DNA from: Talaromyces rugulosus
Taxonomy: Eukaryota; Ascomycota; Eurotiomycetes; Eurotiales; Trichocomaceae
Reading direction: 5' to 3'
Assembly: GCF_013368755.1 (NCBI RefSeq)
Contig: NC_049565.1
Coordinates: 2,356,001 to 2,420,000 of the forward strand
Length of the DNA stretch: 64,000 nucleotides
Shown in pieces: positions 57,289 to 64,000 of the stretch. Each line of letters starts with the position of its first letter. The stretch's first letter is position 1. A program made the position numbers and the translations under genes. The notes below the pieces were generated by a model. It did not search any database. It saw only the letters and a list, made by a program, of their open reading frames with translations, and was not told the DNA's origin.

Positions 57289-60070
57289 ATGCCAGGCATC
57301 CTACCTATGAAAGTGATCAAGGTGGGCAACAACCCTCAGAGCCGCATTGCCCAGGCCTGCGATCGATGTCGGAGCAAAAAAATCAGATGCGACGGCATCC
57401 GGCCGTGCTGCAGCCAGTGTTCCGCCGTCGGGTTCGAGTGCAAGACCAGCGACAAGTTGAGTCGACGCGCGTTTCCTCGAGGATACACCGAGTCGTTGGA
57501 GGAGCGAGTCCGATCACTGGAGTCGGAGGTGCGCGATCTCAAGAATCTTTTGGACGAAAAGGATGAAAAAATTGAACTGCTTTCACGCATCCATTCCTTT
57601 GGTTCGCCGTCCCAGAAATCGCGCTATGCTTCCCCCTCGACAGCCGCACCTGGCCCAGTAACGCCCCCGGAGTCATCAAAATCAACTGCTTCCGATGCAG
57701 AAGGCACAATTTATGTACAGACCGGCTCTTCGCCGTCGACGAAACCGACGTCAAACACACCTTTTACCGGCCCCTCTAGCGTCAGGGCTTTCTCGAGTAC
57801 ATTGACAACGAAAGTTGTTGAACGCGGCACTCCTTCATCATCCATACCAACTAAATCGCTGACCTCAGTTGCGCCCAAAACTTTTCAGTCGCCTCACCAA
57901 ACGCCGGCATTGCCACCCAGAATGGTGTCGGATCAATTGATCAGCATTTATTTCCAAGAATGGGCGCCTCTTTACCCTGTGGTTCATCGACCTGCGATCC
58001 TCAAAGCGTACGACACATATGTGACCAAATCAAAATCCCTGCAGGGTGAGCCCCATCTCGTGGCTCAGCTCAATCTGATTTTCGGCATTGCCGCATTGTC
58101 TTCAAAGGTTTGTGGTTCTTTTCCTTTCTTTCTTTTTGTTTTGTGGCTTGTTGTGCTAATAATCGTCTCCAGTCGAGAACCAACCAAAACCCCGCTATCT
58201 TTGAGAAAACCTGGTACCCCATGGTAGAATCATTGTCTGGTGAAACATCAATTTCTTCTATGCAATGCCTAGTTTTGGCTCAAATGTACTGTTTAATCAA
58301 AGGAGACTATCAGTCTCTATCACGTTACCGCGGCCTTGCAATTGGCATGGCGCAGGTCCTAGGCCTCTATCAAAGCCAAACACGATTTGCCCTGGATCCA
58401 TTGGCCACTGAGACTCGCAAGAAGGTCTTTTGGTGCCAATTCATTTTGGATCGGTAAGACGTGCGAAACCCGTATTTTATGACTTGCTCTAACAAATCCG
58501 TGTTAGTTTTACGGCCGCTGCAACTGGATTGCCTGTTATGCTTCGCGAAAACGATATTGACATCGAGCTTCCGGCAGATGTGGACGACGAGAATGTGACC
58601 GAGACCGGATTCGTCCCATCTGTGCCTGGCGAATCGACTCGCCTCTCAACTGCATTGGCTTTGCTAGAGGCTTCCAAGATTCTGGGAAAAGTCCTTGGGG
58701 CTCTATACCCCTCCACAGCAGCCTACGAAATTTCCATGTCAAAACTACGCGGCTTGTCTGAGGAATTGGATACATGGCATGCGAATCTTCCATCTCATCT
58801 GAAGCTTATTTTCTCCCAAGACAAACCCAGCACCAATGTCACCGGCAGTCGATCACCGCTCATTGTTAGTATATTCTTCTCTCTTTGTAAAGTATGCATT
58901 CTAACTGGGTTTCAGTCTTTGGTCTATTACTATATTCGGGTTTTGATCCATCGTCCAGCAGCCTGCTTTGGAAACTCTAGACTCGCTAGTGCATCTATCC
59001 TGGCGATTTCCGACTCCAGCAAGCACATAGTCCAGATTCTCGAGTTGCTGGATGAAAGATGCCTATCTCTTTCTCTCGCTGTTAACCGCCTTGAAATTGT
59101 CTATTCGGCCGGTCTCGGACTTCTCTTGCAAAGTCTTGGTTTGAAGCGGGACAGCAAGCTCGCAAAGGAGACTCAGAGGACTTTATTGGCGACCAGGAAG
59201 CAATTGGAGCCTGAGTCCAAGGTGGCTGCGGCCGAGTTCCGAGCTTTGACAAACATCATCACAGGCTCTAATGGTGATCGACAGTCATCGCCATCCTTAA
59301 AAGTCCAATCCCTATCACCCAAGAAAGCACTTCAGTCTCTGCAGTCCCGTTTTTCGCCAGCTTCCAATACAGGAGACGTGAAAGGGCAAGGGATGTCGAG
59401 AAGGAACACAGTAGCCGGTAGTGGAGCATTGCCGGAATCGAGACGAGACGAGAATGGCCATCGCCAAATGCGACATGCATCTCACCAACACAGCTTCCAA
59501 CAATCGTTTGGCAAACGTCGAACAGTGGACGACCTATCGGCCGACACCAATCTAGACTTTTACCCCGTGGATGTTGATGGTGGGACGGGTATGACATGCG
59601 CTGATTCATCCAATATGCCGTTGTCTACGGCGGATTGGGAATTGATCCTTGGCGACCTAGACCGCGGGCACTCCAACATATTCAATGGTATTTATGGCGG
59701 ACGGGAGTGCGGATCTGGGCCGAGCCATTTTGACGCGGTGCTTTCTGGATATCCAAGCTACGCTACCTCGTATGCAACGACCGAATCTGCCCGGCCTGCG
59801 TCTCAGGAGCTGTCTCCAAACACGTGGTCGCCCGATAGTGGCGATCTGTCGCATGCTTATGATGGGTCCAGTCAGAGCGTGCATAGCCGGTCGGAAGATG
59901 GTCTTGGGAGCACAGAAGACCTGCTTGCAACCGAGGGTATCGGCATGCAACAAGCCGGCGGCATCAACATGGGAAACTCGCTCAAGGGGATCGTGATCCC
60001 TAGTATTGACGACGAGTTTATCGATCTTGGGTTTCTCGATGGATGGGAGCAGCAGATGGCCATGGCCTGA
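57289..60070 (+). CDS. facB: Acetate-utilisation regulator FacB (Cat8-type Zn2Cys6)
   Basis: Four exons: 57289-58107, 58173-58453, 58507-58864 and 58916-60070, about 870 aa, close to the known FacB length. The zinc cluster C24-X2-C27-X6-C34-X6-C41-X2-C44-X6-C51 is in [20 protein letters not shown]; right after it comes the coiled-coil [20 protein letters not shown]. The fungal-specific domain follows ([40 protein letters not shown]), and the C-terminus is acidic with [17 protein letters not shown]. FacB activates acetyl-CoA synthetase, glyoxylate-cycle and gluconeogenic genes on acetate. Product identity is supported by the near-identical N-terminal block and length. The third intron is a multiple of three. 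Confidence 0.93.
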
Positions 60071-60479
60071 TGTTTTCTTTTGATGTTTTTATGTCTTGGG
60101 TTGCTTCGCAGTGGATTTATTTGGATATGACATGGATATGTGGCTGGGAATATTGGCTGTTTTAATGATACCTATCATTTTTGTTTTTGGTTTGGATATG
60201 ACTTGAATTGGATATGATCTGGCGTGATTAGTTTGGGATGGATTGCGTGATGTTTGTGTACTTATATTGATATTCACTTCTATGTACATAGCTGGAGCCT
60301 TGACAACGGATGTTCTCTACCATGATGGTCTCTACGTAGTACGTACCAGACGGGTCAGCTGACCGGTCGGGATGGACCTATTCGGGCAACCCGGGCTGCC
60401 GGGATCGGCGGATCCGCGATCATTACTATGAACTCTTCTTTCTTTCCTGAACAACCTTTCAACGGAAAGATAGAAGGGG

Positions 60480-60501
60480 AAAAAAAAAAAAAAAAAAAAA
60501 A
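60480..60501. repeat. A22 homopolymer
   Basis: An uninterrupted run of A upstream of transketolase. Confidence 0.9.
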
Positions 60502-60744
60502 GGGCCCCAAGGTCTGACCTGACCGATCGATGTATAACCCAACAACGTAACAACCTCCGCGGAACAGAAAAAAAAAAGAAAATCGGCTACTGATTTTCCG
60601 CTGCGCACGGCGGCTCAGAGAAGTCCGTCCGGCTTGCTCACCGGTTACCGACATGGCATTTCCGCCATTCCTTCTTTTGCTGTGTCGGCAATATTGCTGC
60701 TACGTAGGATATTAACCAATTAGGCTAATAAGATTTGACCATTG

Positions 60745-60769
60745 AAAAAAAAAAAAAAAAAAAAAAAAA
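60745..60769. repeat. A25 homopolymer
   Basis: An uninterrupted run of A upstream of transketolase. Confidence 0.9.
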
Positions 60770-61617
60770 TTATAAAGAATAAACTAGTGTTATTAATATT
60801 GTTGTAAGCGCTTTGTAGTCATGATGTAAGCAGGCTAGATCTAGATCTCTGGCGTGGGATGCGGATGAATGATGCCCTTTTTTTCCCTTTTTCCGTGGCC
60901 CCTGGCCCCCTGCCAATGTAAGCGGTGGAATTGATGTTCTTGTGACTTGCTAAATTTTTCTGTAGTCTCAATTGATACGGGCAAAAATCAGTGGCCAAGG
61001 TGGTGAGAGAGCTGTTCAAGGTACAAGTTAATCATGACGTAAGGGATGCCCAGCGGCTTGGGTCGGCCACTGTTCGATGGGTGGTGGATGATTGTATTAA
61101 TATGCCAACAGAGAATAGCGACCGGAAATAAATAGATATAAACAAGATGTACAAATGCTCTAAATATAAATATAAATACATATAATATAAAAGAAATAGA
61201 TCCATACATGTACGCATCAGCCCGCCGGCTACTGCCCGATGGCCTCATTCCCCCCCACCAGGCCCGACACGCCCCGCTGCCCCGCCACGCGCTCTTCTTC
61301 TTCCTGCTCGCTCAACTGCGCTCCGTAGAAAAAGGTTCTTCTCGTCCGCCTTTTCTGATCTGCTTCTTCTCTGCTTCCTCCCTGATATCCCCAGTCTTCT
61401 TTTGTCTCTAAACGCTGCTGCTCTTACGTTTGGAGCAAGATCAATTTCACCTCGTCCTGCTGCAATTGTATGTGTGCTTGTTTTTGCCCCTCACACACCT
61501 TAGCTACCAACTAGCTATCCCCTCCCCCAACACTTTTCCAACCCCTCGTTGTCCGCTAAGGGCAAAAAAGAAGAGCCGCGTGCTGACAACCACTGGATTG
61601 AAACAGAATTCGCAATC

Positions 61618-64000
61618 ATGGGCTACACCGACGTTGACCAGTTGGCCATCAACACGATCCGTGTTCTCGCGGTATGTTTTTAACACTGTCTATGTTTACA
61701 TTCGTTCCGCCCTTGTTCCAGGCTCTTCCGGTTCGAGCCGTTCGTGGCCGGGAAGGGCTTCGGAGCAGTGTCCGCTGCGGCCTTTTTCTGTCGATAACGC
61801 AATATCTCAGGTCCCAAGAGGACTGATATGTTATTATTGCTGTCGTTGCGGCGGAAAAGTTTGCCAATGATGGTTTCCTGTGATGCTAATGGGTTGCCTC
61901 CTATAGATCGATGCCACCTCCAAGGCCAACTCCGGTAATTCCCATCTCTCACCCCCCTATCATATATCTATGTCCACACACTGAACAGAGTCAAGGTCAC
62001 CCCGGTGCTCCTATGGGCTTGGCCCCCGCCGCCCACGTGCTGTTCAACAAATTCCTGAACTTCAACCCCAAGAACCCCAACTGGGCTAACCGGGATCGAT
62101 TCGTCCTCTCGTAAGTGCCTATTGCCAGCCTGTACGTGTGCATGTTATCAGTCTAACAGCACTAGGAACGGTCACGGATGCATGCTGCAATACGCTCTGC
62201 TCCACCTCTACGGATATGCCGTCACCCTCGATGACCTCAAGGCCTTCCGTGTATGTACTTACCCGTCACTAATAACACAAAAGAAAGAAAAAAAAAGCTA
62301 ATTTTCATTAGCAAATCGGCAGTATCACCCCTGGTCACCCCGAGGCCCATGACACCCCCGGTATCGAAGTCACCACCGGCCCTCTCGGCCAGGGTATCGC
62401 CAACGCCGTTGGTCTTGCCATCGCCCAGGCTCACTCCGGTGCCGTGTTCAACAAGCCAGGATACGAGCTGCTCAACAACTACACATACTGCATCTTCGGT
62501 GATGGTTGCGCCCAGGAAGGTGTCGCCAGTGAAGCTGCCAGCGCTGCCGGTCACTTGAAGCTCGGCAACCTCATCGCAATCTACGATGACAACCACATTT
62601 CTATCGGTGGGTGACCCTCTGAAATTTTTACTTGGAGGGGGTTTTAGAACTAATAATATGTAGATGGTGACACCAAGGTCTCTTTCACCGAGGATGTCTT
62701 GAAGCGTTTCGAGGCCTACGGCTGGCACACTCTCGACGTCAAGGACGGTGACCACGACCTCCAGGGTATTGAGGATGCCATCCGCAAGGCCAAGGAGGTC
62801 ACAGACAAGCCCACCGTCATCAAGGTGACTACCACCATCGGTTTCGGTTCCAAGCTCCAGGGTACCGGCGGTGTTCACGGTAACCCCCTCAAGGCCGACG
62901 ATGCCGAGAGTGTCAAGAAGGCCTTTGGCTTCGACCCCGCTCAGAGCTTCGTTGTTCCCCAGTCAGTCTATGACCTATACAACAAGAAGGCTGCCGAGGG
63001 TGCCGCCAAGGAGCAGGAGTGGAACAGCCTCCTTCAAAAGTACGCCTCCGAGTTCAAGGCTGAGCACGCTGACTTGACCCGTCGTCTGTCCGGCAAGCTT
63101 CCCGAGGGCTGGGAGAAGAGCCTCCCCACTTACAAGCCAACCGATGCTGCTATTGCCTCTCGTAAATTGTCCGAGGCTGTTTTGGAGAAGATCCACAGTG
63201 TTATCCCCGAGTTGTTGTCCGGATCTGCTGATTTGACCGGCTCTAACAACACTCGCTGGAAGAACGCTGTTGACTTCCAGCCTCCCGAGTACGGCATTGG
63301 TGAATACTCTGGCCGTTACCTTCGCTACGGTGTGCGTGAGCACGGTATGGGTGCCATAATGAACGGTCTCGCTGCCTACGGTACCGTCATCCCTGCTGCT
63401 GGTACTTTCCTAAACTTTGTCTCGTATGCTGCCGGTGCCGTCCGTCTGTCCGCCTTGTCTCGGGTTCGCACCATCTGGGTTGCCACTCACGACTCGATTG
63501 GTCTTGGTGAGGACGGTCCTACTCACCAGCCTGTTGAGACCCTGGCACACTTCCGTGCTCTCCCTAACATCATGGTCTGGCGTCCTGCCGACGGTAACGA
63601 GACTAGCGCTGCCTACTACTCGGCTCTCACCTCCGTCCACACCTCCAGCATCCTCGCCCTCACCCGTCAGAACCTTCCTCAGCTCCAGAACTCGTCCATC
63701 GAGGCTGGTCTCAAGGGTGGTTACGTCGCCGTCGACGCCGACAATGCCGCTGTTACCATCGTCTCCACTGGTTCCGAGGTCAGCATTGCCATTGACGCTG
63801 CCCAATACCTCAAGGACAAGCACAACGTCGCTGCTCGCGTTGTGTCTATTCCTTGCTTCGAGGTGTTTGACGCTCAGACCAAGGAATACCGTCTGTCCGT
63901 TCTCCCTGACGGCATCCCCGTTCTTTCCGTCGAGGCTGCTACCACCATGGGCTGGGAGCGCTACTCGCACGAGCAATTCGGTCTCAACCGATTCGGTGCT
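61618..64000 (+). CDS. tktA: Transketolase, partial (3' end beyond window)
   Basis: Six exons visible: 61618-61671, 61907-61934, 61996-62110, 62166-62250, 62312-62606 and 62664 to the window end, about 638 of roughly 685 residues. Landmarks: [78 protein letters not shown] (thiamine diphosphate motif GDG...N), [40 protein letters not shown] and WRPADGNE. It transfers two-carbon units in the pentose phosphate pathway, in the cytosol. First intron is 235 nt. A pyrimidine-rich leader and strong codon bias (GTC, ATC, CTC, AAG) indicate high expression. Confidence 0.95.

Larger units (their letters stand above)
60071..61617. promoter_or_regulatory. Upstream region of transketolase
   Basis: About 1.55 kb. 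Two long A runs (A22 at 60480-60501 and A25 at 60745-60769) sit in A+T-rich sequence. The last 370 bases are pyrimidine-rich (CTTCTTCTTCCTG and similar), typical of highly expressed fungal genes. No gene supported. Confidence 0.45.

Noticed and set aside
61720..61760. tRNA-like T-loop (GGTTCGAGCC)
   Set aside because: It sits in the first intron of transketolase and lacks an acceptor stem, D-arm and anticodon arm.
1..64000. CRISPR arrays, rRNA genes, bacterial operons or Shine-Dalgarno sites
   Set aside because: Introns, poly(A)-type flanks and protein families are fungal throughout; no spaced direct repeats of CRISPR type and no rRNA-like sequence were seen.

Overview
This window is a gene-dense nuclear fragment of a filamentous ascomycete, most likely a member of the Eurotiales (Aspergillus/Penicillium relatives). 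The reasons are many short (50-80 nt) GT-AG introns with TACTAAC-like branch sites, a FacB-type acetate regulator of almost exactly the Aspergillus length, Zn2Cys6 regulators with central fungal-specific domains, a LaeA-type methyltransferase, a Dal5-family transporter and an A+T-rich, non-operonic layout. Gene models below were built by hand by joining reading frames at visible splice sites and checking phase and family homology. All lengths are predictions.

Region 1 (1-21300) is mainly conserved or housekeeping. It holds the tail of a truncated gene at the left edge, an OPT-family transporter (894-3354), an Ser/Thr-rich membrane protein with an SH3 domain (3940-5965), a CDK-like kinase (7122-8515) divergent from a Syp1/FCHo-type F-BAR endocytic protein (9160-12230), the spindle checkpoint protein Mad1 (12884-15150) divergent from the H/ACA snoRNP protein Nhp2 (15535-16279), ribosomal protein eL30 (16923-17717), an old-yellow-enzyme-type flavin oxidoreductase (18085-19470) and a single-pass membrane protein of unknown role (20349-21300).

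Region 2 (about 21300-34650) looks accessory. It has long A+T-rich spacers, two small disordered proteins that may be stress-related, a nucleoside-phosphorylase-domain protein of the kind used as NLR effector domains, a secreted expansin/GH45-like protein, a multi-pass membrane protein, a GIY-YIG (T5orf172) protein with a hydrophobic tail, an NmrA-like reductase and an NTF2/SnoaL-like protein.

Region 3 (34653-43173) is the most interesting stretch. Four genes are arranged as two divergent pairs: a Zn2Cys6 regulator and a PdxA-like dehydrogenase, then an MBL-fold hydrolase (lactonase-like) and a Dal5-type MFS transporter. This is the layout of a small catabolic gene cluster (regulator, uptake, lactone opening, oxidation). 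The two shared promoters contain a common 11-mer and CGG-type repeats that could be the regulator's sites. PdxA-type enzymes are unexpected in fungi as vitamin B6 enzymes, so a sugar-acid catabolic role is proposed.

Region 4 (43586-64000) has an 11-exon YchF/Obg-like GTPase with a 10-nt micro-exon, a small probable mitochondrial protein, a 3.4-kb gene-poor tract with possible gene debris, a LaeA-like methyltransferase (with a probable GC-AG intron) beside a cytochrome P450, a SET-domain lysine methyltransferase, the acetate regulator FacB, and a transketolase cut off by the window end. No rRNA, tRNA, CRISPR array or intact transposon was recognised by eye.
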